Of a stretch of DNA of 64,000 bases, positions 41,828 to 51,203 are shown in pieces. The DNA is from Bacillus marasmi (GTDB lineage: Bacteria > Bacillota > Bacilli > Bacillales > Cytobacillaceae). The stretch is taken from assembly GCF_902168435.1 (NCBI RefSeq), contig NZ_LR656178.1:57783-121782 (forward strand), in the 5' to 3' direction. The stretch's first letter is position 1. Each line of letters opens with the position of its first letter. The position numbers and the translations under genes are program-made. Below the pieces are notes generated by a model. It worked only from the letters and a program-made list of their open reading frames with translations, was not told the DNA's origin and did no database searches.

Positions 41828-42274
41828 GCTGGGACATAAGTTTTTCAGCTAAACAAAAAACCGAACTATTATGTGAAATTCTTCCCAAGAATTTCCTAAT
41901 AGTTCGGTTTTTTATTCTTTTTTTCAATAGGCACTACCTTGAAATAACTGTGTGCCAATTTTTATGCACGTTAGTCTGTTTACCCGAATGTTGATTTACT
42001 TGTGGTTAAAAATAAGCGGAAGAATTCCGCTTATTTTGAGAAATATGGGTTTTTTGCTAAGAATAAAGGGAGTTTTTCCGCTTATTTCATAAAAACCATT
42101 GGATTTTGTCTTCTTGGGAGCATTTAAGCGGAAATTCTCCTCTTATTTCAGATCAATTAGCTCCCTTTACATACAATAACGGGAAATTCTCCGCTTATTT
42201 TTTCTCATACTTACATGAAAATCACACTGAACTTTAATATAGACTACCGTAAGATTATTTAGATCTGTCACTGC
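41828..42274 (-). repeat. interspersed repeat family 1, copy C (inverted)
   Basis: About 447 bp in the opposite orientation to the other three copies. The GCTGGGACA end is at 41828-41836 next to a terminator-like hairpin (AAAAAACCGAACTATT / AATAGTTCGGTTTTTT). The far end near 42270 is degraded (TGTCACTGC). AATAAGCGGAAGAATTCCGC-type palindromes lie inside. Confidence 0.88.
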
Positions 42275-42310
42275 TTCTTTAATAGTAAATAAGTTTAGTT
42301 TAGTGACTCT

Positions 42311-42587
42311 CCTGAGCAAGCCGTTTCCGCTTTTCGAACTGTCTAGCTCCAGCGGCTAGGGGCTTGGGTCATAAGCCAATCCGGCCAGTAGGTCAAAGTA
42401 CGACCTTCTGGCCGGCTCGTCTTATGCCTGTCGCCCCTGAGCAAGCCGCTTCCGCTTTTCGAACTGTCTAGCTCCAGCGGCTAGGGGCTTGGGTCATAAG
42501 CCAATCCGGCCAGTAGGTCAAAGTACGACCTTCTGGCCGGCTCGTCTTATGCCTGTCGCCCCTGAGCAAGCCGCTTCCGCTTTTCGG
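42311..42587. repeat. tandem 125-bp palindromic repeat, 2.2 units
   Basis: CCTGAGCAAG recurs at 42311, 42436 and 42561, so the period is 125 bases. Each unit folds on itself: CATAAG/CTTATG, CCGGCCAG/CTGGCCGG and CTAGGGGC/GCCCCTGA arms. The GC content is much higher than the surroundings. The last unit stops directly at the YlbC stop codon. Same family as the array at 63482-63880. Confidence 0.9.
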
Positions 42588-42589
42588 TG

Positions 42590-43726
42590 TTAATCCGCGA
42601 AGAAGTTTTGTGTGTAATATGGCTGACTTTCATCATTAAATGCAACGCCGACACCTAAAAACTCATACTCTGATCTCAATATATTTTCCCGGTGTCCGAG
42701 TGAATTCATCAAGCCTTCATGTGCGAAAATACTACTAAACTGTCCGTAGGCTAAATTCTCACCAGCGGAGGTAAATACCACTTGGTCTTCCTGCATTCGA
42801 TCGAACGGTGATTGTCCGGCTAAATTTTGATGATCAAAGTAATTATTTACTGCCATATCTAAGCTATGGTCCCGCGCAGTTTCCTTCACCCGATCATTCC
42901 AAGTTAAAATCGATAAACCGTGATTTACCCTAGTAGCGTTTGTAAGGTCAAATAGCTGATATTCAAAGCCTTCTCGTAGCTGAACAGATTCAGCAGTATA
43001 AAAATCCTGCTTTCTATCTTCCATTTTTTCACTAATAATTTGAAGTGCAGTAACGGTATTATTTTCATGCTTATCATAAAAAATGGTGACATAGTTGCCA
43101 TCCAATAAATAGATATCATGGTCCCGACTCTCTTCAATTTGGTAATAATAGGTTCCCTTTTCAATTTTGGAAAGGGGTTTACCGAGCTTTTGACGAACCA
43201 TTTCCTTAGTTGCATTCATTGTAATTCCTTTAGTAGAGGTGATAAGATCCTGATTCGTATATAGACCTACTACTTTATTGTTATCATCATAAGTGGCCAT
43301 GAAGAAATGCTGATAATTTTGATGATAGGTTGACCATTTCAGACCGTATTCATTATAGGTGGATCGTTTTGGGACTCCAACTGTAGCTTCGACCTTATCT
43401 TTCGAATCGCCTATTTCAATATTATAGACCGAAAAGCTTTGTGATATAGGCTGATCTAATTTAGGCTTGTCTAGCTGGAGAGTAGATGTTTCTTCCTTTT
43501 CAGTGTCTTCAGGATTCTCGCCAAATGCGGTTAATAGTTGATGAATACTATCAAAAAATGAATCGATGGCATCTGAGTACTTTGGATGATCTTGAGCGTT
43601 ATCGATACCATCGCTAATTTTTTCATATGTTGGTCCAAAATCACTTTGGATGATTTGATTTTCGATTAATGGCCATGAAATGATTAACACAACTATAACC
43701 AATAGTGTTTGGATGAATCGCTTCAT
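42590..43726 (-). CDS. ylbC: YlbC-like exported CAP-domain protein
   Basis: 378 residues. One N-terminal membrane anchor/signal (LLVIVVLIISWPLI). The middle (about 95-235) matches the CAP-associated N-terminal domain (YNIEIGDSKDKVEATVGVPK, TMNATKEMVRQKLGKPLSKI), and the C-terminal ~125 residues are a CAP/SCP domain (TNATRVNHGLSILTWN, HSLDMAVNNYFDHQ, AGENLAYGQ, GHRENILRSEYEFLGVGVAF) with the His residues of the family pocket. It matches YlbC of B. subtilis in domain order. Cell-surface protein of unknown function. Confidence 0.88.
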   Translation of the reverse strand: MKRFIQTLLVIVVLIISWPLIENQIIQSDFGPTYEKISDGIDNAQDHPKYSDAIDSFFDSIHQLLTAFGENPEDTEKEETSTLQLDKPKLDQPISQSFSVYNIEIGDSKDKVEATVGVPKRSTYNEYGLKWSTYHQNYQHFFMATYDDNNKVVGLYTNQDLITSTKGITMNATKEMVRQKLGKPLSKIEKGTYYYQIEESRDHDIYLLDGNYVTIFYDKHENNTVTALQIISEKMEDRKQDFYTAESVQLREGFEYQLFDLTNATRVNHGLSILTWNDRVKETARDHSLDMAVNNYFDHQNLAGQSPFDRMQEDQVVFTSAGENLAYGQFSSIFAHEGLMNSLGHRENILRSEYEFLGVGVAFNDESQPYYTQNFFAD

Positions 43727-43954
43727 TTATAATCCCCCATTCTACTAAAATTGTATCCAATTTAAGCAAATAATAAAAGCAGTAATCATGCCCAATATAC
43801 AAAGTCTCTATTCTCGTTTATTAGTATTTCGAAATACGAATTATATCTCAAGATCATTGTTTTTTCATTCGGATTTTACAACAGATTCATTCTTGAAACA
43901 TTCAGAAATGTAAGTTATATTAATCAAATAACAGACAATTAGGGAGGGCTTTAC

Positions 43955-45133
43955 ATGGTTGGTGCACCATATAGTGAATACTCAAAAAAAATGATGCTAC
44001 TTGGATCAGGTGAACTAGGAAAAGAGGTAATTATTGAAGCGCAGCGCTTAGGAATCGAAACGATTGCGGTTGATCGATATGAAAACGCTCCAGCAATGCA
44101 AGTAGCGCACCGTTCCTATAGCATTGACATGTTGGACGGAGCAGAATTGAGAAAAGTGATTGAAACTGAAAAACCGGATTTTATCGTTCCAGAAATCGAA
44201 GCTATCGCAACTGAAACATTAATACAGCTTGAAAAAGAAGGCTATCGTGTTGTTCCAACCGCAACCGCTGCGAACTTAACAATGGACCGCGAAGGGATTC
44301 GGCGACTTGCTAGTGAAACTCTAGGTTTACCAACGGCAAATTATGAATTTGCGAATACGCTTGAGGAATTAAAAGCTGCTGTTCAAAAAATTGGGACTCC
44401 ATGCGTAATTAAGCCAGTCATGAGTTCTTCTGGTAAAGGGCAAACAGTATGTCGTACGCTTGATGATGTCGAAAATTCCTGGAATGAGGCAATGGCAAGC
44501 GGAAGAGGTAAGAAAACAAGAGTAATCGTTGAGGAATTTATTCACTTTGATTCAGAAATCACACTACTCACAGTTAGATCAGTTTCTGGCACTACATATT
44601 GTGCGCCAATAGGCCATATCCAAAAGGATGGAGATTACATCGAGTCTTGGCAGCCACATTTCATGAGTGAAGCACAAATTGCTGAAGCAGAGGATATTGC
44701 GAAGAAAATTACCGATTCTTTAGGAGGCTACGGATTATTTGGTGTGGAATTATTCCTAGCACCTGACCGCGTCTATTTCAGTGAAGTATCACCACGCCCA
44801 CATGATACTGGAATGGTTACTTTAGTTACTCAAGATTTATCAGAATTTGCGCTGCATGTGCGAGCGATATTAGGCTATCCGATTCCTGAGATTAAACTAT
44901 TGTCTCCTGGTGCAAGCCGCACTTTAAAAGCATGGGAAGAAAGCAAAACATACCAAATCACTGGTATCGAGGAAAGCTATTCCATTCCAAATACTCAAGT
45001 GCGCGTGTTTGGGAAGCCAGAGACAAAGGTAGGTCGTCGAATGGCCGTGGCGCTAAATGCTGCGGAAACAGTCGAGCTAGCTAGGGAGCGGGCGGAAGAA
45101 GCAGTTGCAAAAATGAAGGTAATATACAACTAA
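43955..45133 (+). CDS. purT: formate-dependent phosphoribosylglycinamide formyltransferase PurT
   Basis: 392 residues. ATP-grasp enzyme: [57 protein letters not shown] and GRRMAVAL are all PurT hallmarks. It transfers formate to GAR with ATP, the folate-independent route of purine step 3. AGGGAGGGC precedes the ATG. Monocistronic, with a terminator at 45205. No clear PurR box was seen. Confidence 0.95.
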   Translation: MVGAPYSEYSKKMMLLGSGELGKEVIIEAQRLGIETIAVDRYENAPAMQVAHRSYSIDMLDGAELRKVIETEKPDFIVPEIEAIATETLIQLEKEGYRVVPTATAANLTMDREGIRRLASETLGLPTANYEFANTLEELKAAVQKIGTPCVIKPVMSSSGKGQTVCRTLDDVENSWNEAMASGRGKKTRVIVEEFIHFDSEITLLTVRSVSGTTYCAPIGHIQKDGDYIESWQPHFMSEAQIAEAEDIAKKITDSLGGYGLFGVELFLAPDRVYFSEVSPRPHDTGMVTLVTQDLSEFALHVRAILGYPIPEIKLLSPGASRTLKAWEESKTYQITGIEESYSIPNTQVRVFGKPETKVGRRMAVALNAAETVELARERAEEAVAKMKVIYN

Positions 45134-45204
45134 CCACAAAAACTCTAATTAGGTTAGTGATATTCAGATGATTTTCGAACGGCTGTAATTTATATGAATC
45201 TACT

Positions 45205-45249
45205 AAAAAAGCAAGGAATGGTTTGAAATATATCCATTCCTTGCTTTTT
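45205..45249. terminator. bidirectional rho-independent terminator
   Basis: AAAAAGCAAGGAATGG pairs with CCATTCCTTGCTTTTT between purT and the convergent deacetylase gene. Confidence 0.9.
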
Positions 45250-45286
45250 AACGTTGGGTATTTCGAGCATTTAAGTACATTACGAA

Positions 45287-46222
45287 TTAGAATTGTACCG
45301 GTGGGATGCTTGGATTTATTGGCTGAAGGTCGAATTGCTGAGATGTTAAATATTGCAAAAGTGCAGGTAATTGAGCCAATGTTTCCTGTTGTTCGTGAAG
45401 TAAAATCACGATTGGTGCAGTTGAATTCATTCTAGCTTCAATTTGGGAGATAACAGTATCTACAAGGCGCTGATCGCGATAATACCAGTCTTTACTATCA
45501 ATATTCCAATCCCACATTTGTAGGCCTTGTGTTACTACTGCTTGCTTATATTCATCGGTCATATACGGCGCACTACCATATGGTGTACGAATTAAGATGG
45601 AGTCCGTTCCCGTCACTTCTTTAATTGTATTCCGTGTTTGTTCCATTTCAGAAATAACCGTTTGCGATGATTGGTAAAATATATCCGTTCGATGTGATAC
45701 ACCATGAGAGGCAACCGTATGGCCGGAAGCAACCATTTGTCTTGCTGCATCAGGATATGACCTAATGTTTCCATCAATCATAAAAAAAGTAGCCTTCGCT
45801 CCATATTGGGAGAGAATAGAAAGGATTTCTGGAGAAAATGGTTTTGGTCCATCATCGAAGGTTAAATAAACCGTTTTTTTCGCTGGAAGAGCCCCCGCAT
45901 GACCAGAATTTGAGAGATTACCAGTTTGATTTGAACTATTTAATTGAGAGTTTACTGTATTCTGTCCAGTATCAGAAACAATACCAGCAGCAGTTTTTAT
46001 AGTATATACGGTGTCTAGCGGTTTAAGTCCAGTTTGCTTTTCAGGAAGTTCCGTTAAGGCAACCGTAGCTACCGCCCTTGTTGTACGAGAGAATTCAAAT
46101 ATTTCGTTTGGTATGGTCCAGTTGCTGTTCTCGTAAAATCGTAAACTATTCATATATACAAGCCATAAAACAAATATAAATAATGGAATCATAGTGATAT
46201 TTTGTTTATTATTAAGAAACAT
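45287..46222 (-). CDS. NodB-family polysaccharide deacetylase, membrane-anchored
   Basis: 311 residues. N-terminal anchor (MIPLFIFVLWLVYM) and a variable linker, then the NodB domain: TVYLTFDDGPKPFSPEILSI, catalytic/metal His in ASHGVSHRTD, RTPYGSAP and a late LLHE. These enzymes remove acetyl groups from N-acetylglucosamine or -muramic acid in the wall. I start at ATG 46222 (AAGGGG 9 bases upstream) rather than the TTG at 46255. Its exact target is unknown. Confidence 0.92.
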   Translation of the reverse strand: MFLNNKQNITMIPLFIFVLWLVYMNSLRFYENSNWTIPNEIFEFSRTTRAVATVALTELPEKQTGLKPLDTVYTIKTAAGIVSDTGQNTVNSQLNSSNQTGNLSNSGHAGALPAKKTVYLTFDDGPKPFSPEILSILSQYGAKATFFMIDGNIRSYPDAARQMVASGHTVASHGVSHRTDIFYQSSQTVISEMEQTRNTIKEVTGTDSILIRTPYGSAPYMTDEYKQAVVTQGLQMWDWNIDSKDWYYRDQRLVDTVISQIEARMNSTAPIVILLHEQQETLAQLPALLQYLTSQQFDLQPINPSIPPVQF

Positions 46223-46351
46223 ACTCGATAACCCCTTGCTGTTAAAAATAACCAACTAATCTGCTCATACTCATTTTAACAAAATGTTAATAATATTCCA
46301 GTTATTTTTAACATTTTTCGGGAGAATTCGAGTTTATTTTAATAGATAAAC

Positions 46352-46374
46352 AAAAAGCCAGCTATAAGCTGGCT
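46352..46374 (-). terminator. rho-independent terminator of racA
   Basis: AGCCAGCT pairs with AGCTGGCT across a 3-base loop, with TTTTTG on the minus strand. Confidence 0.8.
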
Positions 46375-46900
46375 AAAATCCAAAAATGCTGCTGAAAATA
46401 TTCTTCTTTTTTCCAGTTTTCACGGGCTGTTGATGATCCAAAACAAGTGGCAGCTCCATTAATGTTTTCTTTTTTAGGTCTGACAATTCCTCCTCTAATT
46501 CCTCGATTTGGCTAGTTAACGAGGTAATAAGCTCTTGGAGATCTTCAATTTCGCGACGATGCTGTAAAAGCTGGTAAGTAGCAACAGAATCTGCTTTTTG
46601 ATTAATTTTTTGTTCCAAGCTTTCGATTTTTGATACTATGTCTGAAATAACCTTGTCATTTTGTTGTGGTGCTTTAATCGTCCCAGTTCGGGGCGTTTTT
46701 TCTGGTAAAGGAGCGATTTCGTGAAGTAGGATACCACTGTTGATCTGACCTTGGATGAATTTTAAATAATCGATTGCTTCGTCATTAAACTGATAGTGAC
46801 CGCGTTCATTACGTTCTAATTGCAGTCCTAACTGCTTCACCCATCGTTTGATCGTGCTTACAGAGACACCTAACAATTTTGCAACTTCACTTGTGTTCAA
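46373..46900 (-). CDS. racA: chromosome-anchoring protein RacA
   Basis: 175 residues. Residues 1-50 are a MerR-like DNA-binding head (MNTSEVAKLLGVSVSTIKRW, QLERNERGHYQFND), then a long coiled coil (about 85-150), and a basic tail ending KTGKKKNIFSSIFGF that should touch the membrane/DivIVA. In B. subtilis RacA binds origin-proximal sites and tethers the chromosome to the pole during sporulation. TTG 46900 is the start: AAAGGAGG lies 8-9 bases upstream. A larger protein with the same head is encoded next door. Confidence 0.88.
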   Translation of the reverse strand: MNTSEVAKLLGVSVSTIKRWVKQLGLQLERNERGHYQFNDEAIDYLKFIQGQINSGILLHEIAPLPEKTPRTGTIKAPQQNDKVISDIVSKIESLEQKINQKADSVATYQLLQHRREIEDLQELITSLTSQIEELEEELSDLKKKTLMELPLVLDHQQPVKTGKKKNIFSSIFGF

Positions 46901-46989
46901 AATAAGCTCCTCCTTTATTATCAACTATTTTCAGCAAGCTTGATTAAAATATCCACCAAACAGCTTACCTACAGAAATGATCAAATAAG

Positions 46990-48213
46990 TTATACCCAAA
47001 ATTTCCACCATTTCTTAGTTTCTTTTAATTCTTTTGCTACTGCTGTCGTTCGGAAGCTAGCAACCATGTCCTGGAACATTGCTTCACGTGTGCGAATTTC
47101 ATGTTTAAAATTCATCCGCTCCTCGTGAAGCGTTTCTAAATACAACTCCCGATCTTTATTAATGGCTTCTACTAAATTGCTTAGTTCATGTTGGGTTGAG
47201 CTAGTGACATTCGAGATGGAATTGGAAAGGGAACGAAACGTATCATTTGCATTTTTTGTCGCCTTTGCAAAGTTTTCCGATAAAGAAACGATTGTATCAT
47301 TTGTATTTTCCGTTGAAACGGCTATTCTTCTCGATAGGTCATCAATAGACTCTGATGTGTGTTCAGCAGTTGTAGTAATGAAATGCGATAATGTAACAAG
47401 GTTATCAGTGGTGTTTTCAGCGGTGGCGTTTAATTGACTGGATAAGGCTTCGATTGATTCTGTCGTATTCTCTGAGGTTGCGGTAATAATATGAGATAAA
47501 GTAACAATGTTTTCAGTTGTATTTTCATTTGTTTCATTAATGATAGTGGTGAGGTCTTGTATATCTGACTTAGTATTTTCACTTAATTTGTAAATGGAGT
47601 TTGATAGAGTTTTAACCGTTTGCATGGACCCCTTCGAAATTTCCTTTTTCACTTCATCAATGACCTCCTTTCGAATGCCATTGCGAATTTCAGCCTTAAC
47701 CTCACTTAATAAGTTTTGTTTATAGGCTTCCATAACGTTGAAGAATTCTTCTAAATTTGGGAGAGCTTGATTCTGTTGAATCTCATGGGCAATGGGCTTA
47801 GTGATTACATTTGTTTCGTATTCGACGTCCCTTTGCGTAAGCTCAGTTGTTGTTTCAGGTTGAGAAGTTGGGTGTGGTTCTTCTGACTTTAATTTTTGAA
47901 TCTCTGTCGTTATTCCAGAGTTTGCATTAGCTTTTGGTTTGCTTGTTTTTTGGGCTTGTTCCCGCTTATGCTGTTCCTGTTCAGATAAAATGGCCTTGAT
48001 TTTTTCTACACTAGTGTTATTTTCTCGTAAATTCTTTACCTTAATTAACTTGGCAAGCTCTAAATTAGTGTAATATCGAGCACCTTGTTTCGTACGAGGG
48101 ATGATTAGTAAGCCATCTAAATCCTTCTCCCAACGTTTGATTGTTCCTACTGGTATACTAAGGAGCTTGGATATTTCTTGAATGGTATATGTTTTAATGT
48201 TAGGACTATTCAT
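46990..48213 (-). CDS. RacA-like protein with eight 18-residue helical repeats
   Basis: 407 residues. The MerR-like head (TYTIQEISKLLSIPVGTIKR, residues 9-62) is like RacA. Residues ~65-195 are charged/helical. Residues 210-353 are eight tandem repeats of exactly 18 residues, pattern xxENTtesIxxLSxxixx (for example TAENTTDNLVTLSHFITT). The end is KETKKWWKFWV, an amphipathic Trp-rich membrane-touching motif. I do not recognise this as a named family; Bacillus MerR-head proteins with DUF3967-type ends are similar. It lies just upstream of racA in the same direction and could be a DNA-membrane tether. Start at ATG 48213. Confidence 0.8.
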   Translation of the reverse strand: MNSPNIKTYTIQEISKLLSIPVGTIKRWEKDLDGLLIIPRTKQGARYYTNLELAKLIKVKNLRENNTSVEKIKAILSEQEQHKREQAQKTSKPKANANSGITTEIQKLKSEEPHPTSQPETTTELTQRDVEYETNVITKPIAHEIQQNQALPNLEEFFNVMEAYKQNLLSEVKAEIRNGIRKEVIDEVKKEISKGSMQTVKTLSNSIYKLSENTKSDIQDLTTIINETNENTTENIVTLSHIITATSENTTESIEALSSQLNATAENTTDNLVTLSHFITTTAEHTSESIDDLSRRIAVSTENTNDTIVSLSENFAKATKNANDTFRSLSNSISNVTSSTQHELSNLVEAINKDRELYLETLHEERMNFKHEIRTREAMFQDMVASFRTTAVAKELKETKKWWKFWV

Positions 48214-48433
48214 GTTTATGTCATCCCTTCCTATATGATTAATAGTCTATTAACGACTTTTTTTACCTGTCTGTGAATTGCTTTAAAATAGTATTCAGCA
48301 TCACCTACGTGATATTCCTGCCTCTTGACAAAACTTCTCAAAACAAGACTTCATTCTCCACCAGCTTGGAAAAAGCGCAGAATTGTTGAAGTATGTCGGT
48401 GTAGCGTTTGAATCCTGTTTGCATAAATGCGAA

Positions 48434-48477
48434 AAAGCGCTTAAGGCTTCTATCTTATATAGAAGCTTTAAGCGCTT
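48434..48477 (-). terminator. rho-independent terminator
   Basis: AAAGCGCTTAaGGCTTCTAT pairs with ATAGAAGCtTTAAGCGCTTT, at the end of the AbrB-family membrane gene. Confidence 0.9.
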
Positions 48478-49574
48478 TAATTTTCAGGTTTATTAATACG
48501 TTGAAAAAACCATTTTAGCAGGGGAGGTATGGCAAAATAAATAAACAATAAGCGAAACATTTGAAATCCTGCAACAAAGGATAAGTCAGCTTTAACCTCG
48601 TGCGCGATAATCCCCATTTGGTCCATTCCGCCTGGTGCTAAACTTAAAAATGCAGTTACATTAGAAGTATGATAGATCATACCGAGGATATAGCTTAACA
48701 AAATAGTTGCACTAACCAAAATCATACCGCTTACCAATGAGAGCCATAATATATTCCGGTTATTTTTTAACTTATCCAGATTTAACAATAAACCAAAGAA
48801 TACACTAATCATAAGTTGAGATCCATCAATAATCACAGGTGGTAACTCAGGACCCTGCAAACCCGTTAAGTTTAAGCATATCGTTCCAATAATCGGACCA
48901 AGGAGAAAGGGAGTTGGAGCATTGATTTTTTTCCCAAAGAGCGCAAACAAAACAACAGTAATACCATAGATAATTAGTTCCAAATATGAATCGTTCAAGC
49001 TATAACTTGATGATTGTGAACCAAGCTGTAGTGGAACTGATGTATCTCCGCCATACAAAGGACTAAAAACAAGTAATGGGACAGAGAAAATAATTACAAA
49101 TAAGCGTATGACCTGTAAAAATGTCACTATTGTAACATCAATTCCCTTTGTTTCTTGAGCAAAATAAACCATTTGTGTTAATCCGCCTGGAATACTTCCT
49201 GTTAAGATGGTTGGGAAGTTAAGCCCGGATATCTTAGCTACTACAAAAGCCAGCAAAGTACATATGATTAACGTTATTGTCGTAAATAAAAACATAACAG
49301 GTAATTGCATTGTGATTGTTGTTAAAACCGCTTTTGTAAAAGAAAGACCGATAGAGTAACCAAGTATGATTAATCCGGTATCACGGATGATCCCCGGCCA
49401 ATAAAAGGAAATGTTAAAAAGCTTCGAGAAAATTAATATAAAGACCATCGGACCCAGCAGCCATGGAACCGGAATATGTAATACTGAAAAAACGGTACCT
49501 CCGAGTAATGCTGTAAATAATGTAAGAATAAATTGGACAATGTTTGATTTTGAGCTAAATGCATAAATATTCAT
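48477..49574 (-). CDS. AbrB-family (PF05145) membrane protein
   Basis: 365 residues, about ten hydrophobic helices in two similar halves. Each half has a PVPWLLGPMV / APTPFLLGPIIG motif and a SIPGGLTQM / LAPGGMDQM motif, the hallmark duplicated layout of this family (often labelled ammonia monooxygenase/AbrB-like regulator but actually a transporter-like fold). Function unknown. Single gene with a strong terminator; unrelated to the transition-state regulator AbrB. Confidence 0.87.
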   Translation of the reverse strand: MNIYAFSSKSNIVQFILTLFTALLGGTVFSVLHIPVPWLLGPMVFILIFSKLFNISFYWPGIIRDTGLIILGYSIGLSFTKAVLTTITMQLPVMFLFTTITLIICTLLAFVVAKISGLNFPTILTGSIPGGLTQMVYFAQETKGIDVTIVTFLQVIRLFVIIFSVPLLVFSPLYGGDTSVPLQLGSQSSSYSLNDSYLELIIYGITVVLFALFGKKINAPTPFLLGPIIGTICLNLTGLQGPELPPVIIDGSQLMISVFFGLLLNLDKLKNNRNILWLSLVSGMILVSATILLSYILGMIYHTSNVTAFLSLAPGGMDQMGIIAHEVKADLSFVAGFQMFRLLFIYFAIPPLLKWFFQRINKPEN

Positions 49575-49691
49575 AAATGTTTATAAATCCTCCTAATCTC
49601 TCCAATGTTCAGTCTATCATAAGCGACGAAATCTGTAAGTAAATGTTATATAATAGTATCAATTTGATAAATGTAGAATGGTTGTGGTTTT

Positions 49692-50324
49692 ATGAATAGT
49701 TTCTATCCTTTAAATATCCGTTTATCAGGAAAAAGAATTGTGATTGTTGGTGGAGGCAAAATGGCAGAGCGAAAAGTTCGTTCATTATGTACTGCCGGGG
49801 CATTCCTTGAGGTGGTTAGCCCTGACCTAACAGTTGGCTTACAGGGGATGCTGGAAAAATCTTTGTTTGTTTGGAAGCAGAAAACATTTTCTCAAGAGGA
49901 TATTGTTGATGCATTTATGATTATTGCCGCAACAAATAATGCAACGGTTAATCGTCTTGTAAAGGACTATGCCTCTAATAACCAACTAGTGTGTTTACTT
50001 GATCAGCAGCAGCAATCCGATGTTCATTTTCCAGCAATCGTAAAACGAGGCAAGCTCACGATTGCGACATCAACATCTGGAGCTAGTCCAGTACTTGCAA
50101 AAAAGATATCAAGAAGGTTTTCGAATGAATTTGACGACCGATATATTGAATATTTAGATTTTTTAGCGGAGGCTCGACGCCTGATTTTAGAGTATGTGGA
50201 AGATATGGAAACGAGGAGAGAATTACTTACAGAAATCGTCAGCCAATCATTTTTAGATAGCAGACAGCGCTTGGCAGATTTTCAAAATTTATTAATAGAA
50301 AGAAACATACAACTGCCTATTTAG
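49692..50324 (+). CDS. precorrin-2 dehydrogenase-like (siroheme synthase Met8/YlnF type)
   Basis: 210 residues. Rossmann motif VIVGGGKMAERKVRSLCTAG, then VVSPDL, AATNNATVNRLV and the family-typical FPAIVKRGKLTIATSTSGAS. This oxidises precorrin-2 to sirohydrochlorin with NAD; some members also insert iron. The ATG has no strong ribosome site (GTTGTGG 5 bases upstream). It stands alone here, not in a sulphate-assimilation operon. Confidence 0.9.
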   Translation: MNSFYPLNIRLSGKRIVIVGGGKMAERKVRSLCTAGAFLEVVSPDLTVGLQGMLEKSLFVWKQKTFSQEDIVDAFMIIAATNNATVNRLVKDYASNNQLVCLLDQQQQSDVHFPAIVKRGKLTIATSTSGASPVLAKKISRRFSNEFDDRYIEYLDFLAEARRLILEYVEDMETRRELLTEIVSQSFLDSRQRLADFQNLLIERNIQLPI

Positions 50325-50528
50325 GAGTGACGGTCATTTGCTGATAGCAATTTGACTATTTCGTGAAGATTGTTACATATTTACTTGTTAATGGTAAAAT
50401 AAAGTATATTCGAATTCTTAATACTATTCACGTTTTTCATATTCGCAAATAATAAAAACGCTTTCATTCATTTATCATCTTTAAGACTTCCACATATATC
50501 ATCAATTATGAAAATTGGAGGAGATAGA

Positions 50529-50963
50529 ATGAACGAAGAAATGAAATCATTATTGCGCGATGTGCTCAAGGAAGAGTTTGCAGAGGTTCATCAAACTGTT
50601 TGCAAACTTCGAAAGGATGTAGATGAGTTTAGAGCGGACACAAAAGAGCGGTATGAAAAATTGGAAACTGCGATGAGTGATATCGGTTTACGATTGGATG
50701 CTATCGAGAATAGCTATGAAGTAATGTCGAGAAGTCTAGACAAGCTAGAGCATGATCATGCTCGGAAGGAAAAGAAGATCAGTAGTATCATCGTACAGTA
50801 TCAGCATTTAGAGTCATTTATTACTAAAGAAATAAGGCGATTATCGTCGATGAATATGAATCAAAAGACCATCGATTTACTCTCAGCCAGATCAATTCAG
50901 CATGAGGCTGATATAAGAGAACTTAATCGTGTTATTCAAGAAAACCCAGGTCATTTAAGTTAA
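50529..50963 (+). CDS. hypothetical coiled-coil protein, 144 residues
   Basis: Almost the whole sequence is charged heptad-like helix (HQTVCKLRKDVDEFRADTKE, IGLRLDAIENSYEVMSRSLD). No signal peptide. GGAGGAGATAGA lies before ATG 50529, so the ATG at 50508 is not used. No family recognised; coiled-coil proteins of this kind are often phage- or cell-structure-related, but nothing decides this. Confidence 0.65.
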   Translation: MNEEMKSLLRDVLKEEFAEVHQTVCKLRKDVDEFRADTKERYEKLETAMSDIGLRLDAIENSYEVMSRSLDKLEHDHARKEKKISSIIVQYQHLESFITKEIRRLSSMNMNQKTIDLLSARSIQHEADIRELNRVIQENPGHLS

Positions 50964-51030
50964 TAAAAATTTTCCTTTATTTTAAGATAATTTTTTATTA
51001 ATATTATTCTTATATCCTGATAAATACAGG

Positions 51031-51066
51031 TTAGGTGCAGCATAATAGCTGACCTAGCTTTTTTTT
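51031..51066 (+). terminator. rho-independent terminator
   Basis: TAGGT/AGC pairs with GCT/ACCTA followed by a run of T; it separates the coiled-coil gene from aspartokinase. Confidence 0.65.
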
Positions 51067-51203
51067 GATTATTTCAGAGAATTTAGTCCTCCCTAAAAAA
51101 ACATTTGTTCACACCGAGAAGAAAATGCTTGATTCTTTTGGAATAAAAGGTGATAATAATAAATAAATTTGACATAGACATTATATGAGCAGGGGTTGTT
51201 ACT

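Noticed and set aside
42311-42587. Possible CRISPR array
   Set aside because: Units are 125 bp and contiguous with no unique spacers; also no cas genes. A tandem palindromic repeat instead.
43790-43860. Possible PurR boxes before purT (CGAA-type motifs)
   Set aside because: Only short partial matches in AT-rich DNA with no clear convergent pair at the usual spacing.
50999-51203. Possible lysine riboswitch before aspartokinase
   Set aside because: The 240-base spacer shows only a simple terminator; none of the conserved lysine-aptamer segments could be found.
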